Assembly (NCBI RefSeq): GCF_012933545.1
Contig: NZ_JAADJU010000002.1
Coordinates: 310,001-374,000 of the forward strand
DNA length: 64,000 nt
From: Rouxiella aceris
Lineage (GTDB): Bacteria > Pseudomonadota > Gammaproteobacteria > Enterobacterales > Enterobacteriaceae
Direction of reading: 5' to 3'
Under the pieces are notes generated by a model, which saw only the letters and a list, made by a program, of their open reading frames with translations, was not told the origin of the DNA and did not search any database. The position numbers and the translations under genes are program-made. Numbering within the stretch: position 1 is the stretch's first letter; the number at the start of each line of letters is the position of its first letter. Positions 36,168 to 45,025 of this stretch are shown one piece after another.

Positions 36168-36194
36168 AAAAACCCGCTGATGCGGGTTTTTTTT
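36168..36194 (+). terminator. Intrinsic terminator of cspE
   Basis: AACCCGC (36171-36177) and GCGGGTT (36182-36188) form a stem with loop TGAT, followed by a long T-run. The A-run before the stem also allows function for the convergent efflux gene. Confidence 0.92.
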
Positions 36195-36204
36195 TGCCGG
36201 TCAC

Positions 36205-37404
36205 TCAGGATTGCCTGGCGAAAGCGGGACGCGCCAACAGCACAAAGATAACAATCGCAATAAAGAAGCAGCCGCAGATGGTCACTGCCATGGATAACGC
36301 CGAAGTGCCACCCAATCCCGTGAGCGGTACGCTGGCAGCCCCAAGGGCAAACATACATACCCCAAGCAGCGCAGAGGCACTGCCGGCATTTTTCCCCTGA
36401 CTTTGCATGGCCAGCGAACCGGCATTAGGGCCAATAATACCAATGGTGATCACCGAGAAAAACAGCGGGATCAGCAAGGCGATCAGCGGTGCATGCATTG
36501 CTGCAGCTATCACCAACAGCAGTGATGCAACGGCGGCAATTGCCAGGCCGATTTTCACCAGCGCCAGTTCACCCCACATCAGGCTCAGGCGCGTAGAAAT
36601 TTGCGCGGCAAACACCAGCCCCACGCCGTTTAAGGCAAAGCACAAGCTGAACATCTGCGGGCTAAGGTGATAAATTTGCTGCAATACAAAGGGCGAAGCG
36701 CCGATATAGGCAAACATGCCAGCCAGAATAAAGCCTTGGGTCAGGCAAAGTCCCATAAACTGACGGTGATGCAATAGCGCCGCCAGCGATTTCGCCATCG
36801 CCGCTACGCCGCCGTGTGAACGGCGTTGTGCAGGCAGGGTTTCGTGCAGTTTGCCAGCCGACAAAATAAACAGTAACACCGCAATAATCGCCAGCGCGCC
36901 AAAAATTCCCCGCCAGCTTAAAAAGCTCAGCAGTCCGCCGCCGACCACCGGTGCCACGATAGGCGCGAGGCCATTGACCAGCATCAGCAAGGCAAAAAAC
37001 TTGGTTAAATCATGGCCATTATAGAGATCGCGGGCAATGGCGCGCGACAGCACCGCACCACCGGCACCGGCCAGTCCTTGCAGTAAGCGTGCGACAATAA
37101 GCTGATCGATGGTGGGAGCCACGGCACACCAGATAGACGCTGCCAGTAAAAGAGCCAGCGAGAACAACAGTGGACGCATTCTGCCGAGGCGGTCACTTAA
37201 AGGTCCAAAGATTAACTGTCCGGCACCCAACCCCAGTAAACCGGCGGTCAGGCTTAACTGGCTGGTAGCGGTCGTGGTGGCCAATTCACTGGCCAGATCA
37301 GGCAGGGCGGGGAGATAAAGGTCGGTACAAAGAGGTCCGAGTGCTGCCAGTGAACCTAACACCATGGCATAGCCAAGGCGCTTTTTTACAAGATGGTCGT
37401 TCAT
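36205..37404 (-). CDS. Bcr/CflA-type drug efflux MFS transporter
   Basis: A 399-residue major-facilitator protein with 12 hydrophobic segments. The Bcr/CflA pattern is clear: AALGPLCTDLYLPALPDLA at the first helix, the loop motif GPLSDRLGRMRPLL, LLQGLAGAGGAVLSRAIARDL, and GLAPIVAPVVGG. Members export drugs such as bicyclomycin or sulfonamides by proton antiport. Its start codon overlaps the stop of the TetR gene upstream, so the pair is one operon and probably self-regulated. The substrate is unknown. Confidence 0.92.
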   Translation of the reverse strand: MNDHLVKKRLGYAMVLGSLAALGPLCTDLYLPALPDLASELATTTATSQLSLTAGLLGLGAGQLIFGPLSDRLGRMRPLLFSLALLLAASIWCAVAPTIDQLIVARLLQGLAGAGGAVLSRAIARDLYNGHDLTKFFALLMLVNGLAPIVAPVVGGGLLSFLSWRGIFGALAIIAVLLFILSAGKLHETLPAQRRSHGGVAAMAKSLAALLHHRQFMGLCLTQGFILAGMFAYIGASPFVLQQIYHLSPQMFSLCFALNGVGLVFAAQISTRLSLMWGELALVKIGLAIAAVASLLLVIAAAMHAPLIALLIPLFFSVITIGIIGPNAGSLAMQSQGKNAGSASALLGVCMFALGAASVPLTGLGGTSALSMAVTICGCFFIAIVIFVLLARPAFARQS

Positions 37405-38063
37405 TAATTTTCCGCTGTATGGGGGGGAGAATAGTCAGTAAAAAGGGTATTAAATAACTGAATATAAATGGCTCTAAGCGTTTCTGCATCAGCATGCTTA
37501 TGGGTCAGCCGGCGGAATGCTGTTCCTTCACAGAGTACCGCCAGCACTTCCAACCGCGCGGTAAACTGTTCTTCCGGCATTTGCGGATAGTAGGGCCTCA
37601 TCATACTTTTGGCCTCGCTAAACAGTTTGGCATCGGCATCGCGCAGAATTTTTTCCACTACCGGGTTCCGGGTAGCTTCGGCAGTGACTTCCAGCATCAG
37701 CGCATGATCAATTTCATTTTGCTCAAGACTAAGTTCCGGGCAATCAACCTGACTGTAATCGACGTTTTGCATGCCGATCACGCGGTGTGCCAGATTGCTG
37801 GCCATCTGCTTTAGATTATGCGCATCACCGGTCATTATTTGGATTTTTTTGCAGACAATACGCCGCACAATCTCTTCAATAATGGCGTCTTTATTAACGA
37901 AGTAGCGATAGATTTGACCGACGCTAAGCTGCGACAGTCGGGCAATTTCCGCCATACCCGCGCCGTGGAAACCATGCTTGCGAAAACAGAGTCGCGAGGC
38001 GGCAATGATCTGGTCCCTGCGGGCACAAACGCGTTGATCTTTCGTATGATTAGCGGGATGCAT
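37404..38063 (-). CDS. TetR-family repressor of efflux operon
   Basis: From the ATG at 38063 (AGGTG at six bases) a 219-residue TetR/AcrR-type regulator is encoded. The N-terminal HTH (GMAEIARLSQLSVGQIYRYFVNKDAIIEEI) is typical. The C-terminal domain should bind a drug or effector. Its stop (37404-37406) shares a base with the start of the efflux gene, which argues for autoregulation of a TetR-MFS operon. A longer TTG start at 38078 is less likely. Confidence 0.9.
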   Translation of the reverse strand: MHPANHTKDQRVCARRDQIIAASRLCFRKHGFHGAGMAEIARLSQLSVGQIYRYFVNKDAIIEEIVRRIVCKKIQIMTGDAHNLKQMASNLAHRVIGMQNVDYSQVDCPELSLEQNEIDHALMLEVTAEATRNPVVEKILRDADAKLFSEAKSMMRPYYPQMPEEQFTARLEVLAVLCEGTAFRRLTHKHADAETLRAIYIQLFNTLFTDYSPPHTAEN

Positions 38064-38550
38064 AACGGCACCTGACAAGTGGAAGTCATGTTCTTTTCTT
38101 ACATCCAGACATAATGGCGGCTAAGCCGTCAGAGATAAGAAGTGTGAACGCTCATTCTCAATTATAGGCAAGATAGGTAGCAAGGTAAATAATTGTATTA
38201 TTTATCGCTGACACTTCCCGCAGACGGCATTCAGCCACTCAGCTGCTGGCTGGCCGTGGATCAGCGCAATTGCCTGGTGAAGTGCGGGGGCTAAACAGGG
38301 GCATTTGACCCAGAGCATTGGCACTGAGTCAGTGAATTTATTGATTAAAGTAAATAACTATGCAGAAAAGCCAGGACGACCAACAGGCAAAAAGCAGCCG
38401 TGACAAACTCGCTAAAGGTGGCGGGAAGTGAAAACATAAATGGCCTCAGAATATCCAAACATGGTGTTGTCATAAACTGAGGCTAGTATCTCTGCATAAG
38501 ATTAAGGAAACATTAGCGCCACTACAAAAGTGTGACACTGCAGAGATAAA
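38064..38550. promoter_or_regulatory. Control region between TetR and crcB genes
   Basis: 487 bp. Near 38141-38160 the sequence GTGTGAACGCTCATTCTCA contains a TGAACG/CTCA dyad that could be the TetR operator. A 23-codon frame (38360-38431, MQKSQDDQQAKSSRDKLAKG...) lacks a good ribosome site. GCCTCAG and CTGAGGC arms (38442-38485) sit near the end of crcB. Confidence 0.4.
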
Positions 38551-38934
38551 TTATTGGCCGCCGTACCAACTGACCAGCATAAACGCCAGCATGGTCATGG
38601 CCAGCGAGCCGGCAAGATTAAGCAACAGATTGAGGCCCGCCGCGGCAAAACGACCGTCCTGCAACATATACACCACTTCCAGCGAGAAAGTGGAAAAGGT
38701 GGTCAGGCCGCCACAGAAACCAGTGGTCAGCAGGATGCGCCACACCGGATCCAGGTGAGTCATACGGTTAAAAACCGCAATACTCAGGCCAATAATAAAG
38801 GCGCCTACCAAATTAACCACCAGGGTGCCGACGGGAAGCAGCGGGGAAGTGCCGTTAAGTTTGAAGCTGACAAACCAGCGTGCGACGCTGCCAATACCGC
38901 CACCAATAAAAACTGCAAGTAATGTGTTAAACAT
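38551..38934 (-). CDS. crcB: Fluoride-specific channel CrcB
   Basis: A 127-residue four-helix protein with the same length as E. coli CrcB (Fluc), which exports fluoride as an antiparallel dimer. Key motifs: [21 protein letters not shown] (pore Asn) and [17 protein letters not shown] (Phe-box region). It lies downstream of a fluoride riboswitch, about 75 bp away, which fits on-switch control by fluoride. It is expressed from its own promoter. Confidence 0.96.
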   Translation of the reverse strand: MFNTLLAVFIGGGIGSVARWFVSFKLNGTSPLLPVGTLVVNLVGAFIIGLSIAVFNRMTHLDPVWRILLTTGFCGGLTTFSTFSLEVVYMLQDGRFAAAGLNLLLNLAGSLAMTMLAFMLVSWYGGQ

Positions 38935-39008
38935 AAAAGCCTTTCAACAGGATTGAGTGAATGTTCAGAAAGGTTCCGGCGTCATGCTACGAACCTCTCA
39001 ATGAGATT

Positions 39009-39060
39009 GCGTAGACATCATTAGCCGATAAAGGCGGTTTGGGAGGAATGTCATCTCCAA
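39009..39060 (-). promoter_or_regulatory. Fluoride riboswitch upstream of crcB
   Basis: Read on the minus strand, this RNA has the crcB-motif elements in order: GGAGATG, then the ATTCCTCC partner, an AAACCGCC segment, the GGCTAATGATG block and the closing TCTAC. GGAG/CTCC forms the first stem, CCGCC...GGC the second, and GATGACAT pairs with ATGATGTC-type bases in the pseudoknot region. It resembles the E. coli riboswitch, with TAATG in place of TGATG. It starts about 125 bp before the crcB ATG. Confidence 0.85.
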
Positions 39061-39152
39061 CTGCTTGAATAATGCAAAACCAATTTTACCCAATTAGCGT
39101 GCGCCCCGCAATTGCGCGCGCGATCACAAAATGACAAACAGTGAGGATTGCT

Positions 39153-39578
39153 ATGTTGATTCGTGATGCCGTCGCCGCCGATGCCCCAATACTGGTGCAG
39201 TTGCTTGCTCAGTTGGATTACCCGGCCAGTGAAGATTTTATTCGCCAACAGATTGCCCGCATGCAGGCCAATGCCGACAGCCGGTTGTTGGTGGCGGTGA
39301 TTGACGATAGCGTATGCGGTTTTATTTCACTGCATTTTATTGCGCAATTACCTTTGGCGGGAGATTTTTGCCGTGTCAGCTACTTATGTGTCAGCGATGG
39401 TCAGCGCGGCGCAGGGGTCGGCCAGCAATTACTTGATGCCGCCGAACGCCTGGCTGCCGGGCGAGGATGTGACCGTATGGAAGTACACAGTCACAGCCGC
39501 CGTTTACGCGCCCATCAGTTTTATGCGCGCGCAGGTTATCAGGAATCCCCGAAATATTTTATCAAACACTGCCGCTGA
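39153..39578 (+). CDS. GNAT-family N-acetyltransferase
   Basis: A 141-residue protein from the ATG at 39153 (AGG at six bases). The acetyl-CoA site motif is visible as VSYLCVSDGQRGAGVGQQLLDAAE (residues ~72-95), and the C-terminal half has the usual HQFYARAGYQE end. The acceptor is unknown. It is convergent with the MocR gene, 11 bp apart, and divergent from the fluoride riboswitch, so it shares no obvious operon. Confidence 0.88.
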   Translation: MLIRDAVAADAPILVQLLAQLDYPASEDFIRQQIARMQANADSRLLVAVIDDSVCGFISLHFIAQLPLAGDFCRVSYLCVSDGQRGAGVGQQLLDAAERLAAGRGCDRMEVHSHSRRLRAHQFYARAGYQESPKYFIKHCR

Positions 39579-39589
39579 AACTCACCGCC

Positions 39590-40933
39590 TTACCCCATTG
39601 CCAGAATAATGGCGTCGGCAATAATCTCCACCTGGTCGAGCTGTAACTGGCTGGTGCTGACACGAATAAACTGTCCAGGACCAATGCGGCTGCGCTCGCC
39701 GGGCAATACCGCAATGCCGCGGGCGGCAAGAGTGACCAGAGCAAACTGTTCTGAGGGAACCGGGATCCACACCGCCAGTCCTTCGCGTTTAGGCAAGGTC
39801 AGACCACGCGCCGCCAGAGCGTCAACCAGCGCCTGCCGTCGTTGGGCATAGACGGTTTTGGCGTGGGCAATCCCTTGTTGGGTGGAGGCATCCTTAATCA
39901 GCCATGCCAGGGCATGTTGCAAAATACGGCTCGACCAACCGGCACCAAAATTACGGAATGATTTGATTTGCTTGATTAAATCGTGGGAGCTGGAAATCAC
40001 CGCCATACGCAGATCCGGCCCGTAAGCCTTGGAATAGGAGCGCACGTGGACGGTGCGTTTGGGCAGCACTATTCCCATACTCTGCGCAGGAAAGTTGCTG
40101 AGTTGACCTATGCCGTCATCTTCAATAATCAGCGTTTGACTGGGTGTCAGGATCTCGGCCAGTATTGCCAGGCGTGCCGGGCTGATGGCATGACCACAGT
40201 GCGAATGGGTACGTGGTTGATAGATAAAGGCGGCAGGATTTTTGTTTAGCGCCTGTTGCAATGACTCGGGAACTGGACCAAATTCGTCGCATTTTACCGG
40301 GATCACCTGAGCGCCGATATTATCCAGCATATCCAGCAAGCGGGTGGCGGTCGGATCTTCAATGGCCACCACCGATCCTTGCATAATCAGCGTTTGCAGC
40401 GTCAGGTTCATGGCATCAAAACCGCCGTCGGCCGCCATAAAGGCATCGGCCTGATAGGGCCAGCTCGGTTTAACGGCATCCAGCAACACTTGCGAGATGG
40501 CCTCTCGTTGATAGCTGTTGAGATTGTCAGCCTCAACGCCACTAAGCAGCGCCTGATCCAGCTTGGGTAGTAATTGCGGATCGGGTGAAGATAATGCCAA
40601 ATCAGCAATGATATGGTCACCAAAATTGCCAATCTTCTCGAAACGTGCAGGACGCGGAGAGAGAGTATCCCCACAGACCCAGACGCCATTGCGCCCCCTG
40701 CCGGCGATCACCTTTTGACGTCTTAATTGCCCCCAGGCCGCCGATACTGTCGCCGGGCTGACGCCAAGTGCCAGCGCCAGCTCACGGACTGCAGGTAAAT
40801 GCGTGCCAATTTCAATCACTCCGGATCGGATCATCGCAGCGGTCTCAATAGCAATGCCGCGCATGGAACGATCCTGTAAATGACCGGCAAACCATTGTGC
40901 ATCAAGCATTTTTTCTCGCGGACTGACACCCAT
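39590..40933 (-). CDS. MocR-type GntR/aminotransferase regulator
   Basis: A 447-residue fusion of an N-terminal GntR winged helix (about 20-90, GTHLPAVRELALALGVSPATVSAAW) and a PLP-dependent aminotransferase-like domain. The PLP-binding lysine is in VRSYSKAYGPDLR and the conserved aspartate in IIEDDGIGQL. MocR proteins sense amino-compounds or PLP and usually control the adjacent divergent genes. Here the neighbour is a binding-protein-like/amidase/ABC cluster starting at 41117. The intergenic gap has a perfect small palindrome (TTTGTTCAGTAACAAA, 40944-40959) and an ATCACA/TGTGAT pair near 41023-41045, both possible operators. Confidence 0.9.
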   Translation of the reverse strand: MGVSPREKMLDAQWFAGHLQDRSMRGIAIETAAMIRSGVIEIGTHLPAVRELALALGVSPATVSAAWGQLRRQKVIAGRGRNGVWVCGDTLSPRPARFEKIGNFGDHIIADLALSSPDPQLLPKLDQALLSGVEADNLNSYQREAISQVLLDAVKPSWPYQADAFMAADGGFDAMNLTLQTLIMQGSVVAIEDPTATRLLDMLDNIGAQVIPVKCDEFGPVPESLQQALNKNPAAFIYQPRTHSHCGHAISPARLAILAEILTPSQTLIIEDDGIGQLSNFPAQSMGIVLPKRTVHVRSYSKAYGPDLRMAVISSSHDLIKQIKSFRNFGAGWSSRILQHALAWLIKDASTQQGIAHAKTVYAQRRQALVDALAARGLTLPKREGLAVWIPVPSEQFALVTLAARGIAVLPGERSRIGPGQFIRVSTSQLQLDQVEIIADAIILAMG

Positions 40934-40943
40934 TTCATCCCCT

Positions 40944-40959
40944 TTTGTTCAGTAACAAA
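40944..40959. promoter_or_regulatory. Palindrome at MocR gene start, possible operator
   Basis: TTTGTT-CAGT-AACAAA, perfect 6-bp arms, eleven bases upstream of the MocR start. Location suits autorepression. Assignment is inferred. Confidence 0.35.
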
Positions 40960-41116
40960 GATTCTATTGTACATATTAATTTATGCTATTAGTATCAAAC
41001 TTAGTCAACGGAGGCGATAAAATAATCACAGACCCAATAATTGTGATCAGTCTCCGCGCAGGCAGGCAGTTTTTGTGAATAGCAATTTGGCAGACATTAG
41101 GGGAAAAAACGTGGTG

Positions 41117-42067
41117 ATGACCATCAGACTGGCCGTGCGGGACTGGGATTATTTTACCCCGCTGGCGTTGGGCGATATTAAACCCGAAGGCTTCAATCTT
41201 GAAATCGATCGCGTAGGTACTTTGGTCGGCGATCTGGGTAGCAATGATAATTACGATGCGGCAGAAATTTCCTTTAGTCGCTATGCTCAAGGGCGTGCTC
41301 GCGGTGAGAACGATGTGTTGGCCGTACCGCACTTTCTGATGCGCGGTTTCCGTCAGCGTTGCATTATCACCCGTGCTGACAGCCCCTTGACCAAAATTTC
41401 CGAGCTGGCGGGTAAACGTATCGGTTTAACCGGCTGGCAAGACTCGGGCAACACCTGGACCCGCACCGTGCTGGGGGTTGATGGCGTAGGCATCGACGAT
41501 GCTTACTGGTACGCAGGCCGTCTGACCGCTGCACATCCCATTGTTGACCGTCTTAATGGCTTTGGTCGCGAAGGGCGTATCGAAGCCTGCCCCGGTGAGC
41601 GCCCAATGATGGAGTTGCTGCAAGAGGGCTGGCTGGATGCGGTATTTACCCCGTTTATGCCTGACGGTTTCTTTAAGCCGGGTTCCGGTTTCCGTCAGTT
41701 GCAGCCTGATTTCCGTCAGTCCGAAGTCGACTATTTCAACCGCGTCGGCTATGTACCGGGCATGCATATTCTGGCGATCAAAGCCGAGGTCGCCGCCGCG
41801 CATCCGGAGTTGGCGGCAGCGCTCAGCGATATTATCGACCAGTCTTACCGGCTGTGGATGGATAAGCGCGCCAAATATGCCGATACCACCCCTTGGTTGC
41901 TGGATGATATTCGCCGCACAGTATTGGATTTACCGGTGACCTGGAATGACAACGGTTTCGCCCATAACGAAAAAATGATCGATGATTTTGCCCACGAGCT
42001 TTATGTGCAAGGCATCACCGCCAAACGCCTGACGCCGGCGGACTTATTTCCGGCTTACGCCAAATAA
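41117..42067 (+). CDS. Cytoplasmic dihydroxyphthalate-decarboxylase/NMT1-like protein
   Basis: A protein of about 316 residues that shows the fold pattern of the 4,5-dihydroxyphthalate decarboxylase/ABC-binding-protein-like family: FLMRGFRQRCIITRADSPL, then ISELAGKRIGLTGWQDSGNTWTR and later FTPFMPDGF and YVPGMHILAIK. There is no signal peptide, so it is probably an enzyme or a cytoplasmic ligand-binding protein rather than a transporter subunit. Start choice: GTG at 41111 or 41114 or ATG at 41117, all after AGGGGA; I use the ATG. YbeM follows 32 bp later. It is divergent from a MocR regulator. Function is not known to me. Confidence 0.65.
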   Translation: MTIRLAVRDWDYFTPLALGDIKPEGFNLEIDRVGTLVGDLGSNDNYDAAEISFSRYAQGRARGENDVLAVPHFLMRGFRQRCIITRADSPLTKISELAGKRIGLTGWQDSGNTWTRTVLGVDGVGIDDAYWYAGRLTAAHPIVDRLNGFGREGRIEACPGERPMMELLQEGWLDAVFTPFMPDGFFKPGSGFRQLQPDFRQSEVDYFNRVGYVPGMHILAIKAEVAAAHPELAAALSDIIDQSYRLWMDKRAKYADTTPWLLDDIRRTVLDLPVTWNDNGFAHNEKMIDDFAHELYVQGITAKRLTPADLFPAYAK

Positions 42068-42099
42068 TCTTCAGTGAACAGCACTGTAGGAGAGTCAAA

Positions 42100-42888
42100 A
42101 TGAAAGTCGCATTAGGTCAGTTTGCTGTTTCCCGCGAGTGGGAAGCCAATGTCGAAACCTGCCTGTCACTGATGGCCAAGTCACTGCAAGCCGGTGCCGA
42201 TCTGCTGGTGTTACCCGAAGGCATTTTGGCGCGCGATATCACCGATCCCGATTTGGTGCTGAAAGCCGCCCAGCCGCTGGATGGTCCTTTTGTCAGCCAA
42301 CTGGTGGCCGCCAGTAAAGGCAATCAACTGACCACCATGATGAGCGTGCATACGCCAGCACCCGATGGTCGTGCCTGGAACGTGTTGATTTCAATACGTA
42401 ATGGCGAAATTATTTCTGAGTATCGCAAGCTGCATCTGTACGATGCCTTTGCCAATAAAGAGTCGAAAAATGTCACCCCGGGTACTGAAGTGCCGCCATT
42501 GGTCGAGGTCGCGGGCTTTAAAATTGGCCTGATGACCTGTTATGACGTGCGTTTCCCTGAGCTGGCGCGTCGCCTGGTATTAGACGGTGCCGAGGTATTG
42601 GTTCTGCCTGCCGCCTGGGTGAAAGGCCCGCTGAAAGAGATGCACTGGGAAGTGCTGGTCACCGCCCGTGCGCTGGAAAATACCAGCTATATCGTTGCCG
42701 TCGGCGAGTGCGGTGAACGTAATATCGGTAACAGCATGGTGGTGGATCCGCTCGGTGTGGCCATTGCCCGTGCCGCAGAAGCCCCGGCACTGGTCTTTGC
42801 CGACATTGACCGCGACCGTCTGGTCCACGCCCGTAAGGTGCTGCCAGTGCTGGAAAACCGTTGTTTTGATACCCCGCAATTGCGTTAG
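42100..42888 (+). CDS. ybeM: Nitrilase-superfamily amidase, YbeM-type
   Basis: A 262-residue carbon-nitrogen hydrolase that aligns with E. coli YbeM over its whole length (QFAVSREWE, LLVLPEGILARD, YRKLHLYDAFA, GLMTCYDVRFPELA, LPAAWVKGPLKEMHW). The Glu-Lys-Cys triad is in LPEG, RKLHLYD and MTCYD. YbeM/NIT1-type enzymes hydrolyse deaminated glutathione, a repair of aminotransferase side products. In E. coli ybeM lies between crcB and tatE, so the position is partly conserved. Here it is embedded in a MocR-linked operon with a transporter, which may mean another amide substrate. Confidence 0.88.
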   Translation: MKVALGQFAVSREWEANVETCLSLMAKSLQAGADLLVLPEGILARDITDPDLVLKAAQPLDGPFVSQLVAASKGNQLTTMMSVHTPAPDGRAWNVLISIRNGEIISEYRKLHLYDAFANKESKNVTPGTEVPPLVEVAGFKIGLMTCYDVRFPELARRLVLDGAEVLVLPAAWVKGPLKEMHWEVLVTARALENTSYIVAVGECGERNIGNSMVVDPLGVAIARAAEAPALVFADIDRDRLVHARKVLPVLENRCFDTPQLR

Positions 42889-43088
42889 TCGATTGCCGAA
42901 AAGAAAAAACGTCGTGGTCGCGTCAACCTAACGCGGTCTCGTCGCTAAAGCAGTAAAAAACGCCACCAACACCAGGGAGCGTCTTTCAAACAGCCACCAC
43001 TCAGGCGCCAAAGTGGCGGTAAAAAAATCAAGGCGTGTTAGACCAAGTAACACATAAGCACACCAGGGAAGGTGTCAACTATAAGAAG

Positions 43089-43119
43089 CACATAACACTT
43101 ACAACATTCACAACACCTA
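43089..43119 (+). promoter_or_regulatory. C/A-rich leader, possible GcvB target
   Basis: The mRNA leader just before the binding-protein gene is strongly C/A-rich (CACTTACAACATTCACAACACC-type composition). The GcvB sRNA represses many amino-acid ABC binding-protein mRNAs by pairing its G/U-rich R1 region to such leaders. Position and composition fit; no pairing energy was calculated. Confidence 0.35.
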
Positions 43120-43148
43120 AGCCAACTTTTACACAGAGGAACCAGAAA

Positions 43149-44045
43149 ATGATGGTAAAACAATTTCGTCGTGCCGCTGTTCTCACTGCGGCATTACTTT
43201 CTGCCAATGCCTTTGCTGCTGAAACTGTTTCAATTCCGGTGCTAAAAATGGACCCGGCGCTGCATGCCCAATTGCCTGCCGACATCCAAAAATCGGGGGT
43301 GATGACCTCGGTAAACAACGGTTCGTTTCCTCCCTACGAAATCGTGACCGGTACCAACTCGTTAGATGGTGCCAGTGCTGACTTGTCAACCTCCATGGGG
43401 CAACTGCTGGGGGTGAAAATTGAACACGCTTCAGTCAGCGGTCTGTCCGGTATTTTGACCGGGATCTCTTCGGGGCGTTATCAGATGGGTATCGGTCCGA
43501 TTGGCGATTACCCGGAGCGTCAGGCGAAAAATGACTTTATCGATTTCGTTAAAGAGTACGTCGCCTTTGCTGTGCCTAACGGCAACCCGAATAATATTCA
43601 GTCCCTGGCGGATACCTGTGGTCTACGCATTGCGGTAATGGCGGCGGGCTCGGCAGAGAAAGTGATCAAGCAGCAGTCTGAGGATTGTGTCAAAGCGGGC
43701 AAAGCGGCGATCACCGTGCAATCCTTTACCGACCAGCCAACCTCGATCCTGGCCGTGCGTTCCAAACGTTCCGATGCCTTCTTCTCTTCTCAGGCGCCCC
43801 TCTCTTATTTTATCCAGCAGTCTAATGGTCAGCTGACGCTGGCGGGTGCCGGGAAATCCAACGGTTTTAACGATATCTTCCAGGGTACGGTCGTACCGAA
43901 AGATTCTGAAATCGGCAAGGTGGTGCTGGCGGCGTATCAGGAACTGTTCACCAACGGTACCTATGCCATCATCATGAAAAAATGGGGCCTGGAAGGCAAC
44001 ATGCTGCCAGCTCCTGGGATCAACTTGGGAAAACCGACTAAATGA
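43149..44045 (+). CDS. Polar amino acid ABC binding protein
   Basis: A 298-residue precursor with signal peptide MMVKQFRRAAVLTAALLSANAFA. The mature part is a family 3 solute-binding protein: NNGSFPPYEIVTG, DLSTSMGQLLGVKIE, GISSGRYQMGIGPIGDYPERQ and GLRIAVMAAGSAEKVI. A GAGG-type ribosome site lies about 10 bases before the ATG. Its stop overlaps the permease start by 4 bp (ATGA). Family members bind polar or charged amino acids or related amides; I cannot assign the ligand. It lies 260 bp after YbeM. Confidence 0.85.
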   Translation: MMVKQFRRAAVLTAALLSANAFAAETVSIPVLKMDPALHAQLPADIQKSGVMTSVNNGSFPPYEIVTGTNSLDGASADLSTSMGQLLGVKIEHASVSGLSGILTGISSGRYQMGIGPIGDYPERQAKNDFIDFVKEYVAFAVPNGNPNNIQSLADTCGLRIAVMAAGSAEKVIKQQSEDCVKAGKAAITVQSFTDQPTSILAVRSKRSDAFFSSQAPLSYFIQQSNGQLTLAGAGKSNGFNDIFQGTVVPKDSEIGKVVLAAYQELFTNGTYAIIMKKWGLEGNMLPAPGINLGKPTK

Positions 44046-45025
44046 TTGAGAAAACGTATAGTTCCAAGCCGGTAGACCAGGACGACTATACGCAAGATCC
44101 ACGACGTAACGTTGAGTTTGCACAGGCGCCGCGCAATTACGGGCGTTGGGTTTCCTGGATCGTCGTGTTGATTATTGCCGCAGATGTGATCCTCAGCGTC
44201 GCCCATAACCCGAACTTTGAGTGGCACGTCGTCGCCAAGTGGTTTACCGAAGCGACGGTGATCCGCGGCCTGGGGGTAACCCTCGGCCTGACAGTGATCT
44301 CCATGCTGCTTGGCACGCTGCTTGGTTTACTGCTGGCGGTAGGCCGTCTGTCCGAGAGCCTGTTGCTGCGTCGTCTATCCGGCCTGTATGTCTGGTTTTT
44401 CCGCGGTACGCCGCTGCTGGTGCAACTGCTGTTCTGGTACAACATGTCGACGCTGTTTCCGCATGTGGCCCTGGGCCTGCCGTTTATCGGCCCGACCTTT
44501 GCCAGCTGGAATACCAACGATCTGATCACGCCGTTGACTGCCGCTATTGCCGGTCTGGCGCTGAATGAGGCGGCCTATATGGCCGAGATCATCCGTGCCG
44601 GGCTGCTGTCGGTGGATAACGGCCAGGCAGAAACCGCTCAGGCATTTGGCATGAGTCGGGGACGGGCACTGCGACGGATTATTATTCCTCAGGCGATGCG
44701 TTCCATTATTCCGCCAACCGGTAACCAATTGATCAGCATGATCAAAGCCACCTCCCTGGTCAGCGTGATTGCCATGGGCGATCTGCTGTACTCGGTACAG
44801 ACGATTTATAATCGTACTTTTGAAGTGGTGCCGATGCTGATGGTGGCGGTGATCTGGTACCTGTTGATCACCTCGGTATTGAACCTCGGGCAGTCGGCGA
44901 TTGAACGTTACTACTCGAAAGGCACGCGTCGCACCGTGGCGGTTAAACGCCGTCAGTCGAACGGTGAAGAGAAAGCCATTCCGGTAATTAACCAACCTGG
45001 CCTTGCTCGAAAGGAGGACTTATGA
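44042..45025 (+). CDS. Polar amino acid ABC permease
   Basis: A 327-residue HisM/GlnP-type permease with a long cytoplasmic leader (first ~40 residues, charged), about five to six membrane helices and the EAA loop [50 protein letters not shown] at ~75-105 is the family start. A single permease gene implies a homodimer. It overlaps both neighbours by 4 bp, giving a tightly coupled three-gene unit. The C-terminal extension is Lys/Arg-rich. Confidence 0.9.
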   Translation: MIEKTYSSKPVDQDDYTQDPRRNVEFAQAPRNYGRWVSWIVVLIIAADVILSVAHNPNFEWHVVAKWFTEATVIRGLGVTLGLTVISMLLGTLLGLLLAVGRLSESLLLRRLSGLYVWFFRGTPLLVQLLFWYNMSTLFPHVALGLPFIGPTFASWNTNDLITPLTAAIAGLALNEAAYMAEIIRAGLLSVDNGQAETAQAFGMSRGRALRRIIIPQAMRSIIPPTGNQLISMIKATSLVSVIAMGDLLYSVQTIYNRTFEVVPMLMVAVIWYLLITSVLNLGQSAIERYYSKGTRRTVAVKRRQSNGEEKAIPVINQPGLARKEDL

